Source: Actibacterium mucosum KCTC 23349 (GTDB lineage: Bacteria > Pseudomonadota > Alphaproteobacteria > Rhodobacterales > Rhodobacteraceae). Taken from it: 64,000 nt of DNA. Location: the NCBI RefSeq assembly GCF_000647975.1, contig NZ_JFKE01000006.1, forward strand, positions 124,001 through 188,000, given 5' to 3'. The position numbers were made by a program, and so were the translations under genes. Below are positions 46,486 through 55,299 of the stretch, piece after piece (position 1 is the first letter of the stretch; every line of letters starts with the position of its first letter). The notes under the pieces are model-generated. The model worked only from the letters and a program-made list of their open reading frames with translations. It did not search any database and had not been told where the DNA came from.

Positions 46486-47324
46486 GCATCGAACCAATCA
46501 CTGGCCGCTATCTGAACGTGCAGGTCGCGGGCCGCGCGCAACGGATTTACGTCGAAGAGGCAGGTCAGGGCTGCCCGGTTCTGTGCCTGCACACCGCGGG
46601 GTCGGACACGCGGCAATGGCGCCATATCCTGAACGATGCCGAGATCACGAAGACCAACCGGATCATCACCTTCGACATGCCATGGCATGGCAAAAGCCTG
46701 CCACCCGAAGGGTTCCACGACGAGGAATACCTGCTGACCACCGAAACCTACATGGCCACCGTTCTGGCGGTGATCGACGGGCTGGGACTGGACCGGCCGG
46801 TGCTGGCGGGCGTGTCGATGGGCGGGCGCATCGCGCTGCAACTGGCGCGCCATCACGGCGACCGGTTCGCCGGGTTCCTGGCCATCGAGGCGTCGGACTT
46901 TCAGCCCGCGTGGTACGATATCGACTGGTTCCATCGCCCCGACGCCCATGGCGGCGAGATGGGCGCGGCGCTGGTCTCGACCAACATCTCGCCCCACGCG
47001 CCGCTGGCCGAACGGTGGAACACGCTGTGGATGTTCATGTCCAGCGGGCCGGGCGTGTTCCGGGGCGATCTGAGCTTTTACACCCGCGACGACAGCCTGG
47101 TGGGCAATCTGGGTGATATCGACACCGCCAAGACGCCGGTGCATTTCATCGTGGGCGCCTATGACTTCACCTGCACGCCGGATGATGCCCGCCGCACCGC
47201 CGACGCCATCCCCGGCGCAACGCTGGCGGTGATGGACGAGGTGGGCCATTTCCCGATGAGCGAACACCCCGCCGCGTTCCGGTCCTTCTTCGTCGACGGG
47301 TTGGCGCGTATGCCATCGGACTGA
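46482..47324 (+). CDS. Alpha/beta hydrolase (possible enol-lactone hydrolase)
   Basis: Alpha/beta-hydrolase of 280 aa. The oxyanion region is LCLHTAGSDTRQW, the nucleophile elbow AGVSMGG (Ser112), and the catalytic His is in DEVGHFPMSEHP near residue 256. In catechol pathways this family includes 3-oxoadipate enol-lactonase (CatD/PcaD), which would follow the cycloisomerase step, although a C-C bond hydrolase is also possible. Translationally coupled to the upstream small gene. Confidence 0.84.
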   Translation: MSIEPITGRYLNVQVAGRAQRIYVEEAGQGCPVLCLHTAGSDTRQWRHILNDAEITKTNRIITFDMPWHGKSLPPEGFHDEEYLLTTETYMATVLAVIDGLGLDRPVLAGVSMGGRIALQLARHHGDRFAGFLAIEASDFQPAWYDIDWFHRPDAHGGEMGAALVSTNISPHAPLAERWNTLWMFMSSGPGVFRGDLSFYTRDDSLVGNLGDIDTAKTPVHFIVGAYDFTCTPDDARRTADAIPGATLAVMDEVGHFPMSEHPAAFRSFFVDGLARMPSD

Positions 47325-47409
47325 TCCGACGCACGAATTCCTTTTACATTCTGACGTTACATGGTGGATCATTGCCTTGCCTAGTTCGGGCATTAAAGGA
47401 GCCGCTGCC

Positions 47410-47721
47410 ATGATTACAGAGATTGTGACCTTTGATCTGCCCAAAGGCATTTCACGGGACGAAGTGATGGCCAAGTATCGCACCACCGCCCCGGCCTGGT
47501 CGCAGAACACCGACTTGATCCGCAAGAACTATTTCTTCGACGAAACCAAGTCACAGGGTGGCGGGGTCTATGTCTGGAAGTCCATGGAAGCGGCCGAAAA
47601 ATGGCACGGTGCCGAGTATCAGCAACGCATTCGCGATCTTTATGGCTCTGACGTTACCATGACCCGGTTTGACACGTTGCTGGTGGTGGACAACGTGACC
47701 GGTGAGGTGACCGAGCTTTAG
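47410..47721 (+). CDS. Small YdhR-like dimeric alpha/beta-barrel protein
   Basis: 103 aa, MITEIVTFDLPKGISRDEV at the N-terminus, then VYVWKSMEAAEKWH and DTLLVVDN. This is the pattern of YdhR/ABM-type monooxygenase-like ferredoxin-fold proteins. The same fold is used by muconolactone isomerase (CatC), which is otherwise absent from this cluster, but the sequence is not CatC-like. AAAGGAG lies before the start. It is separated from the hydrolase by 85 bp, so it may have its own promoter. Confidence 0.72.
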   Translation: MITEIVTFDLPKGISRDEVMAKYRTTAPAWSQNTDLIRKNYFFDETKSQGGGVYVWKSMEAAEKWHGAEYQQRIRDLYGSDVTMTRFDTLLVVDNVTGEVTEL

Positions 47722-47962
47722 CGCGCCCACCAACCGGGTACGGCGGACAGCAGCGGGCGTGGAGGCGATGTGCCGTCCAGTCGCGCCGTCGCGTTTTGCC
47801 AAACCGTGCAGCATGGGCCAACGATTTGCCCGGAACGGAGCCAGCCTGCCCCGAGACTCTTTCAAGGCCTCGCAAAATCTGTTCTAGATAGCGTTACTTG
47901 AAAAACGGCGGTGGTGGATGTCTGCCCGGACGGATGCTGCGCGAATTTGAATAAGGTGAATT

Positions 47963-50422
47963 ATGGTCGCTTCTGTATTCCTGCTTGGCCCGGGCCGCGC
48001 CTTTACGTCGGTCCTGAGCGCGGTCATCGGCCAGCACCCGCAGCTTTACGGCGTTCCCGAAACGAACCTTTCGATTGCCGACACGGTGGGCGAGTGGCTG
48101 CAGATGACAGGTGGCAATTATCGCCCCTTCCTGCGCGCCGGGCTTGTGCGGGCGATTGCGCAACTGGAAACTGGTGCCCAGACGAATGCATCCGCCTTTC
48201 AGGCGGAACAATGGCTGTTTAACAACCAGTCCATGACCACGGCCGCACTTTTTGCGATGCTGGAAGCCAGCGTTTCGCCGCGCGGGATCGTCGAGAAAAG
48301 CCCGATGACGGTGACCGAGCCGCGATACCTGAACAACCTGCTGAGCCTGGCGCCCGATGCGCGGTTCATCCACGTGACCCGGCATCCCTATTCCAACTGT
48401 TCGTCCATGGTGAATACCGAGTGGTTTCGTATTGGACTGGAAGCATCGCGCCCGGAATGCTGGGACGCACGGGGCGGCGGCGACCCGGTTTTTGACCCCC
48501 AATTCCACTGGCTGCAATCGCACCAATACATTCTTGATTTCGAAAAGAACGTCGCGCCGGACAGGTGGTTGCGCGTGCGGGGCGAAGACATTCTGGAGAA
48601 CCCGCAAGAGGTGCTGCCAGGCATCTGCCAGTGGCTTGGGATCGATGACGGGCCCGATGCCGTCACCGAAATGCGGCATCCAGAAGAGTCGCCTTTTGCC
48701 TGCTATGGCCCGACAAACGCCTTGGGTGGCAACGATTCCAACTTTCTCGAGGCGCCAATGCTGCGCCCCTATCGCGCACCAAAATCTCCGCTGAACGGCC
48801 CCCTACCGTGGCGCAGCGATGCAGGTGAGTTCGTGCCCGAAGTCCGTGAATTGGCTGAATCCTTCGGTTACCGCCACGAAGACCTGCCAGCCAAGCCACC
48901 CACAACCACCGACACGCGCACCCTTGTCGGGATCGAGCCAGACGGCAAAGGCTGCCCCATGGCGCATTCCAACCTGATGGACGATTCCTTGTGCGAATTG
49001 CCGCCACTGCGCACGCTTTCCGAAGTCAAACACGTACCCTACCCGAGCCGCGGCGGGATCAATTTCAGCGGCTACACCGGCGAGAAATACGCAATCTGCG
49101 TCTATGAAAGCGCGCGCGAGCCGGCCTTGGTTGCCTTTGACGTAAACACCGGACGAAAAATCTGGCAAACCAAGCGCGAGATTCTGGATCAACCGAAAGA
49201 TTCCACCGCGCCTGGTCGCTGGATCAGCGGGCTGTTGTTGGTGAACCTAGTCTTTGACGATGGAAGCCGCGACCGGCGTGTCTATGCAGCCAACGCGGAC
49301 GAGATGGTGTGTCTTGATGAGAACGGCAAAACCATCTGGCGTCGCCCGACCGCTGAAATGGCCGGCGAGGCCGCGGACACAAAGATCGGTGGCGCGCGCT
49401 GCCTGCGCTATTCTAAGGACAACAAAATTGTCTTCGTAACCCACCAGGGTGTGCTGTGCAAAATCGATCCGGTCGATGGCAGCACGGTTGACGTCTATCC
49501 CATTCGCGACCTGCTGATGGTTGATGGCCAGCCCCAGATGGCGGGCTACAAGGTCATGCAATCGATCGTCCTTGTGGACGACACCCTTTATATGCAAGGC
49601 GCGCTGACGGCTGATCACACGACCGAGAAAACCATGGATCCGGTGCGCCTGATGCGCGTGCAGGTATCGGGCAACGGCGATGACAAAAGCGCGCGTTTGA
49701 CCGAAACAGATGTCACGGGCGCATCTTCGGATCGGTATCAGTTCGGCGTGGTTGGCGACGGGCGCCAGGGCGGCTCGGCCAGCGCCATTTTGCGCGAAGA
49801 TGGCACGCCGGTGATCCTGGTCAACGGCAATACCCCCGAGGGCGGTTTCGCCGTCACCGGCGTGGCCGATAAAGACGGCAAGCTGCAGCCGCAATGGCAC
49901 ATGGACATCCCCGATCGCGAAAGCCCTGAAATGGTGGCCGCCCCGGCAATTGATCCGGTCACGGGCCTGTTTTTCTGTGCGTCCAAGGGGAACATGTTCG
50001 TGGTCCGCGACGCCGCAAACCGTTCCGGCCAGATCAAGGCCGATCTCACCTGCCCTCCCATCACTTTGCTGGACCCGTTTTTCATGAAACGCGCGACGTC
50101 GGCAGAGATTTCCAGCCCGATCACCCTTGCGCGCGACCCCGAAACGCAAGGATTGGTGGCCTATATCAGCATGAGCCTGCAAATCGCCGGCTCCACCGAG
50201 CCCCATGCGGTTCTGACAGCGTTGCACGTGGATCTGACCGAAACCAAGCTGTCAGTTACCCCGCTGTGGACCGGCCCGCTTGCGCTGGATTCAAACGGTG
50301 ATTTCGCCCCCGCCACTCGCAGTTTCGCGCAGCCTGCGCTGTTTCAATACATGGCCGGCAAAGAACCCCGCACCGGGATTGTCATGGGCACTTATCAAAG
50401 CGGCGTGACCTTCTTCCGCTGA
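47963..50422 (+). CDS. Sulfotransferase fused to a PQQ-like beta-propeller
   Basis: 819 aa. Residues 1-310 are a sulfotransferase-type domain: FLLGPGRAFTSVLSAVIGQHP stands for the 5'-phosphosulfate loop, IVEKSPM (109-115) for the acceptor/base region and RHPYSNCSS (140-148) for the 3'-phosphate motif. After a linker with DGKGCPMAHSNLMDD, residues about 360-819 form a WD/PQQ-like propeller, with blades such as LVAFDVNTGRKIWQTK, MVCLDENGKTIWRR and LCKIDPVDGSTVDVY. There is no signal peptide or membrane segment. The frame is intact and AAGGTGA precedes the start. It stands alone, flanked by non-coding DNA. The sulfated acceptor is unknown, and I know of no standard family with this domain pair. 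Confidence 0.75.
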   Translation: MVASVFLLGPGRAFTSVLSAVIGQHPQLYGVPETNLSIADTVGEWLQMTGGNYRPFLRAGLVRAIAQLETGAQTNASAFQAEQWLFNNQSMTTAALFAMLEASVSPRGIVEKSPMTVTEPRYLNNLLSLAPDARFIHVTRHPYSNCSSMVNTEWFRIGLEASRPECWDARGGGDPVFDPQFHWLQSHQYILDFEKNVAPDRWLRVRGEDILENPQEVLPGICQWLGIDDGPDAVTEMRHPEESPFACYGPTNALGGNDSNFLEAPMLRPYRAPKSPLNGPLPWRSDAGEFVPEVRELAESFGYRHEDLPAKPPTTTDTRTLVGIEPDGKGCPMAHSNLMDDSLCELPPLRTLSEVKHVPYPSRGGINFSGYTGEKYAICVYESAREPALVAFDVNTGRKIWQTKREILDQPKDSTAPGRWISGLLLVNLVFDDGSRDRRVYAANADEMVCLDENGKTIWRRPTAEMAGEAADTKIGGARCLRYSKDNKIVFVTHQGVLCKIDPVDGSTVDVYPIRDLLMVDGQPQMAGYKVMQSIVLVDDTLYMQGALTADHTTEKTMDPVRLMRVQVSGNGDDKSARLTETDVTGASSDRYQFGVVGDGRQGGSASAILREDGTPVILVNGNTPEGGFAVTGVADKDGKLQPQWHMDIPDRESPEMVAAPAIDPVTGLFFCASKGNMFVVRDAANRSGQIKADLTCPPITLLDPFFMKRATSAEISSPITLARDPETQGLVAYISMSLQIAGSTEPHAVLTALHVDLTETKLSVTPLWTGPLALDSNGDFAPATRSFAQPALFQYMAGKEPRTGIVMGTYQSGVTFFR

Positions 50423-50672
50423 CCGGATCACGGACCTAGTGGCGATTGGCGCTTGCAAGTGCGACGGAAGTTTCAAATTGTACGTGAAGCGACAAACGAC
50501 ACGCGACGCATTCCTGCCCATCGAAGCGGGAATTCACAGCGGTCAATGCTTCAATCAGGCGCGCGGAACGTCCCGAACCCAGGACCCCGCGCCGAGAATT
50601 TCGTGTATCAATTCAGTGCAGCGCGTCATTCATTCGCACCCAACCGACAAGCATTTCTGACTCAATAAGAAT

Positions 50673-50700
50673 AGCGGCCGTTGGTTTCATTGGCAGCGAA
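50673..50700 (+). repeat. Degenerate intergenic repeat, copy A
   Basis: AGCGGCCGTTGG followed after a short variable stretch by GCAGCGAA. The same two blocks in the same order and orientation occur at 51929-51955, on the other side of the TopAI-YjhQ genes. Confidence 0.5.
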
Positions 50701-50865
50701 TGTCAGCAAAGAGCCCAAACCTACAGAATGCTGCATTGCGCGCGAATGTCCGGTTTTGGTGGTTGTACTCCGGTACCATCTTGTCGGACTGCTCCCTGAA
50801 CGCGCTTTGCCCCCCGGTGATGTGTCTACGGTTGCATTCTTTGAAACTTGGACTTACTTGGACAC

Positions 50866-50889
50866 CTAGAGCAGCAACCGCTGCTCTAG
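50866..50889 (+). terminator. Strong hairpin followed by a T-run
   Basis: CTAGAGCAGC (50866-50875), loop AACC, GCTGCTCTAG (50880-50889): a perfect 10-bp stem. TTTTT follows at 50896-50900, six bases past the stem, which is farther than in a classical terminator. No gene ends immediately before it. Confidence 0.45.
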
Positions 50890-51024
50890 ATGGAGTTTTT
50901 ATGCAAGAGACCCGGGCATAAGCCTGTTCCCGCCACTCGGCCCTGGGAACGCTTAACACCAAGACTGCTCACGCGGCACGCTGAGTGGTCTGTTGTTGCA
51001 TCTTCATGAAATCGAGACCATCAG

Positions 51025-51282
51025 TTGAACATCTCAAAACATGAACAGCGTGTTTTGCATGAACTCGCGCTCGGTGGAACAATCCACCACGAGCGATACG
51101 AGAACGGCAAAATTCGCAAAATCACCTGCTACACGCGCGATGGGCACATCCTGTCGGAATGCACGCTCCCAGTTTTCTTGCGGCTCAAAAAACGGCGCTT
51201 CATCCGCTCGCAAAGCGGACGACCGTATCGCGCCTCAAAACTGGGGATAGAAGCCGTGCGTGCTCAGCTCAATCAACGATAA
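51025..51282 (+). CDS. topAI: TopAI (YjhX) family toxin
   Basis: 85-aa protein matching YjhX/TopAI along its length: MNISKHEQRVLHELALGG start, KITCYTRDGHILSECTL middle and FIRSQSGRPYRASKLG near the end. The E. coli member binds topoisomerase I and blocks its activity, causing growth arrest. The family start corresponds to a TTG codon at 51025, a weak start that would limit toxin output; only a GAGA is visible as ribosome-binding site. It is followed after 29 bp by a GNAT protein, the same pairing as yjhX-yjhQ in E. coli. Confidence 0.88.
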   Translation: MNISKHEQRVLHELALGGTIHHERYENGKIRKITCYTRDGHILSECTLPVFLRLKKRRFIRSQSGRPYRASKLGIEAVRAQLNQR

Positions 51283-51311
51283 CCTGATAAACTGATCCAC
51301 AGGAACAGACC

Positions 51312-51851
51312 ATGGAATTTACGACTGAATACTCAGACAAAACCGATGCCATCATTGCGATGTTCTTCGACACCTTCTCCGCATCCGAAGGGGCTGAAGC
51401 CGCCGCGCTGATCAAGGCATTGGTCACCGACATGCTGACGTCGCTTGGGTCAGACGACCTCCACGTGTTCTTAACCATCGAGAAAGGCGAGGTTGTGGCC
51501 AGCATCATCTTCACGCCAATGATCTATGCCGATGACACACGGACGGTGGTCATTCTTGCGCCCGTGGCGGTGGCCACCGCACATCAGGGTAAAGGGCTGG
51601 GGCAACGATTAATCACCCATGCTCTGCAAACGCTTCGGGATCGTGGGGTGGATGTTGCCCTGACCTATGGTGACATCAACTTCTATTCCAAAGTGGGCTT
51701 CGCGCCCGTCACCGAAGCCGATGCGCAGCCGCCCTTGTCGCTCCAGTATCCGCATGGATGGTTGGGCCAGACCTTGAACGCCGGGCCATTCGTCCCGCTG
51801 AAAGGTTCATCGCGATGCGTTGGGCCGCTGGACGATCCCAACCATTGGTGA
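51312..51851 (+). CDS. yjhQ: GNAT acetyltransferase-like antitoxin (YjhQ type)
   Basis: 179 aa with a GNAT acetyltransferase fold: LAPVAVATAHQGKGLGQRLITHAL is the acetyl-CoA-binding motif A and FYSKVGFAPV is motif B. In E. coli, YjhQ, a GNAT-like protein encoded next to YjhX/TopAI, counteracts the toxin. AGGAA at 51301-51305 gives a good ribosome-binding site, stronger than that of the toxin gene, as expected for antitoxin excess. Partnership is inferred from order and family. Confidence 0.82.
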   Translation: MEFTTEYSDKTDAIIAMFFDTFSASEGAEAAALIKALVTDMLTSLGSDDLHVFLTIEKGEVVASIIFTPMIYADDTRTVVILAPVAVATAHQGKGLGQRLITHALQTLRDRGVDVALTYGDINFYSKVGFAPVTEADAQPPLSLQYPHGWLGQTLNAGPFVPLKGSSRCVGPLDDPNHW

Positions 51852-52326
51852 CGCATCACGAAGCATATGGAGGCATCCGGGCCGATAGCTCGGTTGCTTC
51901 CTCTTTGTTTAGAATGACCAATCCGATAAGCGGCCGTTGGCGCATCCGCAGCGAAATGGCGCTTTGTCCGCTCCTCGGAAGTTCATTTCTAAAACCGATT
52001 GACCGCAATGGTGGCCGGTAGCGCGGCGGTTTCCATTTCGTGGGCCAGAGGGAATTGGAGAAGCCAAACGTCCCTGGCCATTAAGGCAAGGGCGTTGCCC
52101 TCTGCCGCTCGTTAGGCAGGGCCGTATCCCCTGCCGAGCCTGCGGTCCACACCTCCCTGGCGGAATGGCATTGCCTCGCCCCCTCCCATGTTCGCCACGG
52201 GACAATTCTGCCGTGATTTTCCGGTGAGGATGTCAGATCAAACGAAACAGCAGCGGTTAACCCGTGAAGTGATGGGTCAGTTTATGACGCAAAGGTCAAA
52301 TCTGTCCGGCGTTTAATGGGGGGAAT
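51852..52326. other. Intergenic DNA before tRNA-Arg
   Basis: 475 bp, no gene recognised. It holds the second copy of the degenerate repeat (51929-51955) and a GGCAGGG/CCCTGCC stem (52115-52121 with 52129-52135), plus a smaller GGGC-GTT-GCCC stem just before it. The sequence up to the tRNA looks like repeated or decayed DNA. Confidence 0.5.
51929..51955 (+). repeat. Degenerate intergenic repeat, copy B
   Basis: AGCGGCCGTTGG (51929-51940), then CGCATCC and GCAGCGAA (51948-51955). Matches copy A at 50673-50700 in both blocks and spacing within one base. Confidence 0.5.
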
Positions 52327-52403
52327 TGGCGCGCTGGGGAGGATTCGAACCCCCGACCCCTTGATTCGTAGTCAAGTACTCTATCCAACTGAGCTACCAG
52401 CGC
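52327..52403 (-). tRNA. tRNA-Arg (ACG anticodon)
   Basis: 77-nt cloverleaf on the minus strand with encoded CCA at 52327-52329. The acceptor stem pairs GCGCTGG with CCAGCGC, the D-arm is AGCTCAGTTGGATAGAGT, and the anticodon stem CTTGA/TCAAG holds loop CTACGAA, anticodon ACG. The T-arm has GGTTCGAATCC. Confidence 0.95.
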
Positions 52404-52455
52404 GTGGAGGCCTCATTTAGACCTGCGCCCGGCGAATGGCAAGGGCAAAATTTGA

Positions 52456-53859
52456 TTATTTTGCCTGTGCCTCGATTACGTGTTCACCCTTGGGGATGCG
52501 GATGGTGAAAGCGGTACCCTGTGCACCGGTTTCCGCCAGTTCCAGCCGTCCACCATGGCCGCGGATCAATTCCGAACTGATCGTCAGGCCCAGCCCCGTA
52601 CCGCCCTTGCGGAAGCTGCCCTGAAAGGGTTTGAACAGATGCTCATGCGCCTTGGGAGGCAAGCCCGGACCGGTATCGCGGATGCAGATCAACCATTCCA
52701 GGTCTTCCTCGGCGCCCTGGATACAGATCTCGCCCGGCTTGCCCGTTGCCTCGATGGCCTGGCGTGCATTGCGGGTAAGGTTCGAGATCACGCGGTACAA
52801 CTGTTCGGGGTCGGCGCGCAGGGCCATGCCGGCGGGCACATCCTCGGAAAAGCTGATCTCGGCCTCGCCGGCGGCCAGTCGTTCGGAATCCACCACGTCA
52901 TTCACCAACGGGGCCAACGAGATGTGCGACAGGCGCGGCGCGGGTTCCTCGGCCTTGCCGAAAGCCAGCGTGTTTTCGCACAGGCTGACGGCGCGCGAAA
53001 TGGCACCCACGATCTTGGGCGCGGACTTGGCCACAGCCGGGTCCTGGCTGCGCTCCATCCGGTCGGCAAACAATTGTGCCGTCGTCAGGATATTGCGCAG
53101 GTCGTGGCTGATCTTGGCAACGGCCCCGCCCAACTGCGCCAGACGTTCCTTCTGGCGCAGGGCGGTCGACAGCTGTTGTTCCATTGTTTGCAGCGCCGTT
53201 TCCGCTTCGTGAATCTCGTTGATGGCGCTTTCGGGCGAAATGATACGACGCGCGTCTTCGGGGGCCTCGGCATAGTCGCGCATGGCGCTGATCACCTTTT
53301 GGATCGGCGCAACCATCAACCGTTGTACAGCAAGGAACAAGAACACCGCGGTGATGACCGAAATCACAAGCGACAGCCAGAAAATCCGCAATCCATAGTC
53401 GATCATTGCGACGCGCAGCGGCTCTGAGAACATGGTGACTTCGATCAACAGCCCGGCGTCGTTGACCGGCTGACCGATCACGCGGATCAGTTCATTTTCG
53501 GGGTTCGAGACCCGCGCCACGGCGTCGCGGATCAGCATCATCGGCCCGGCATCGCGCAGATCGAAGCTTTTGGTGACACTGGCCGGCATGGACGAGCTGA
53601 GCGCCAGTTGCCGCGACTGGTCGCGTCGCAACACCACGTTAAAGACGCCCGCGTTTTTCAGCAGCTCGTCTTCCAGATCCATCTCGATCCCGCTGCTTGA
53701 GGCCAGAACCGCCAAAGACGCGATTTGCGCCCGCTCAAGCCGGTTGAGCAGGAAATCCTCGCGAAAACGCGCGATCGAGGGAACAAAGATCATCACCTCG
53801 GCCAGCATGACGAACACAATCGTCAGCATCAAAAACCGACCTGAGAGCGATTTCAGCAC
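52456..53859 (-). CDS. Membrane sensor histidine kinase
   Basis: 467 aa. Two membrane segments (about 8-28 and 155-178) enclose a periplasmic sensor of about 125 residues, followed by a HAMP-like linker starting MVAPIQKVISAM, a dimerisation/phosphoacceptor domain with His252 in KISHDLRNILTT, and an HATPase_c domain ending with GTGLGLTISSELIRGHGG. No response regulator gene is adjacent. It is followed by the flavoprotein gene's own transcription unit upstream, on the same strand and 21 bp away, so the three genes at 52456-56028 may be one operon. Confidence 0.88.
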   Translation of the reverse strand: MLKSLSGRFLMLTIVFVMLAEVMIFVPSIARFREDFLLNRLERAQIASLAVLASSSGIEMDLEDELLKNAGVFNVVLRRDQSRQLALSSSMPASVTKSFDLRDAGPMMLIRDAVARVSNPENELIRVIGQPVNDAGLLIEVTMFSEPLRVAMIDYGLRIFWLSLVISVITAVFLFLAVQRLMVAPIQKVISAMRDYAEAPEDARRIISPESAINEIHEAETALQTMEQQLSTALRQKERLAQLGGAVAKISHDLRNILTTAQLFADRMERSQDPAVAKSAPKIVGAISRAVSLCENTLAFGKAEEPAPRLSHISLAPLVNDVVDSERLAAGEAEISFSEDVPAGMALRADPEQLYRVISNLTRNARQAIEATGKPGEICIQGAEEDLEWLICIRDTGPGLPPKAHEHLFKPFQGSFRKGGTGLGLTISSELIRGHGGRLELAETGAQGTAFTIRIPKGEHVIEAQAK

Positions 53860-53880
53860 GTATGTTTACCCTTGTTGACG

Positions 53881-55296
53881 CTATGGCAGGTATTTCTGCA
53901 CAAACCCTACCACGCGTTTGACCCAAATGTTTTCAAATAGTTTGGGCGAGAAATAAGCACCCGCGGCGCGTTTGTTAACCTCCAGCAGCGTCGGATAGGG
54001 GGCAACCATGTTGGCAACGGCGCTCATCTTCAGCCCGTTGGCGATGGCCATGGCCCAGATGCCAATCAGCTCGCCCGCCTCTGCCCCGGCGATCGAGGCG
54101 CCAACGGGTTTGCCTTTGACCACCATCACCTTGATCAGGCCGGTGGTTTTGCCGGTGGCGATGGCGCGGTCATTGCCCGCGTATTCGAACCGTGCAACGG
54201 TCAGCTTGTCGCCATAGGTTTTGCGGGCCTCAGCCTCGGTTGGGCCAACCTGCGCCAGTTCAGGGTCGGTATAGGTGGCCCAGGGGATGTGGTCGGTGCG
54301 CGCCTTGGACGGCAGGCCCAGCAGGATCGACCGGATCACAACGCCGGCGTGATACCCCGCCACATGGGTGAATTGCAGACCGCCCGCCGCGTCGCCGATG
54401 GCATAGATCCGCTTGTTGGTACTGCGCAGGCTGGCATCCACCTGAACCCCGGCGCGGGTGGTCTCCACCCCGGCGACCTTTAGGTTCAGCCGGTCGGTAT
54501 TGGCCTTGCGGCCCACGGCCATCAGCAGATGCGTGCCGGTAAAGCTGCGCCCGTCCTTGGTTTGCACGGTGATATTGCCCGCGTCCCCGGTGATGCGCTC
54601 GGCCATCGCGTCTTCGGCAATCTCAACGCCTTCGCCGCGCAGCTTGTCCAGGATGATCGCGGCAAGCTCCGGGTCATCCTTGCCCATCGCCTTCATGCCT
54701 TCGATCACGGTGACGTCGCTGCCCAGGCGGCGATGCGCCTGCGCCATTTCCAACCCGATGGGCCCGCCGCCGATAATCAGCAGATGGCCGGGTTTCTCGC
54801 GCAGCTCCCACAGGGTCTCGTTGGTCTCATAGGCCACATCCTCCAGCCCCGGAATGGGCGGCACGAAGGGGGACGAGCCGGTGGCGATGACAAAGCGGCG
54901 CGCGGTGATCACGTGGTCGCCGGCCTTCAGCTCTGTCTCGCTGATGAATTCACCAAATTCCTGGATGACCTGCACGCCCAGCCCTTCGAAGCGTTCGACA
55001 CTGTCATGGGGCTCGATCGTGGCGATGACGTTGCGCACATGGTCCTTGGCGGCGGCATAATCGGCCTGCGGGTCGTGACCGGCCACGCCGAACCCGCCCA
55101 ACCGCGTCGCCTGCGCCTGTTTGCCCGCCGCCAGCAGCGCCTTGGATGGCACGCAGCCATAATTCAGGCAATCTCCGCCCATCTTGTGGCCTTCGACCAG
55201 CACCACCTTGGCGCCCATCTGCACCGCGCCCGCCGCCAACGACAACCCGCCCGAGCCGCCGCCGATGATACACAGATCCGTCTTGATCGCGGTCAT
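53881..55296 (-). CDS. Disulfide-type FAD oxidoreductase (mercuric reductase-like)
   Basis: 471-aa pyridine nucleotide-disulfide oxidoreductase. IIGGGSGGLSLAAGAVQMG binds FAD, and the redox pair Cys43/Cys48 is in GGDCLNYGCVPSK. LIIGGGPIGLEMAQAHRRLG binds NAD(P)H, and the C-terminal dimerisation domain is present. It lacks the N-terminal HMA domain and C-terminal Cys pair of true MerA and the HxxxxE ending typical of E3. It lies 3 bp from a VTT membrane protein gene, a pairing seen in many proteobacteria. The real substrate is unknown. Confidence 0.85.
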   Translation of the reverse strand: MTAIKTDLCIIGGGSGGLSLAAGAVQMGAKVVLVEGHKMGGDCLNYGCVPSKALLAAGKQAQATRLGGFGVAGHDPQADYAAAKDHVRNVIATIEPHDSVERFEGLGVQVIQEFGEFISETELKAGDHVITARRFVIATGSSPFVPPIPGLEDVAYETNETLWELREKPGHLLIIGGGPIGLEMAQAHRRLGSDVTVIEGMKAMGKDDPELAAIILDKLRGEGVEIAEDAMAERITGDAGNITVQTKDGRSFTGTHLLMAVGRKANTDRLNLKVAGVETTRAGVQVDASLRSTNKRIYAIGDAAGGLQFTHVAGYHAGVVIRSILLGLPSKARTDHIPWATYTDPELAQVGPTEAEARKTYGDKLTVARFEYAGNDRAIATGKTTGLIKVMVVKGKPVGASIAGAEAGELIGIWAMAIANGLKMSAVANMVAPYPTLLEVNKRAAGAYFSPKLFENIWVKRVVGFVQKYLP

Positions 55297-55299
55297 GGC

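Larger units (their letters stand above)
50423..51024. other. Accessory intergenic DNA with repeat and hairpin
   Basis: 602 bp with several short open frames on both strands that look like chance or decayed sequence. Identified elements are a degenerate repeat copy (50673-50700) and a strong hairpin (50866-50889). No transposase or terminal repeats were seen. Confidence 0.5.

Noticed and set aside
50687-50962. A 91-codon minus-strand frame
   Set aside because: Its end translates the degenerate intergenic repeat and no ribosome-binding site is visible.
53881-55296. Mercuric reductase
   Set aside because: No HMA domain, no C-terminal cysteine pair and no mer genes nearby; only a MerA-like flavoprotein can be supported.
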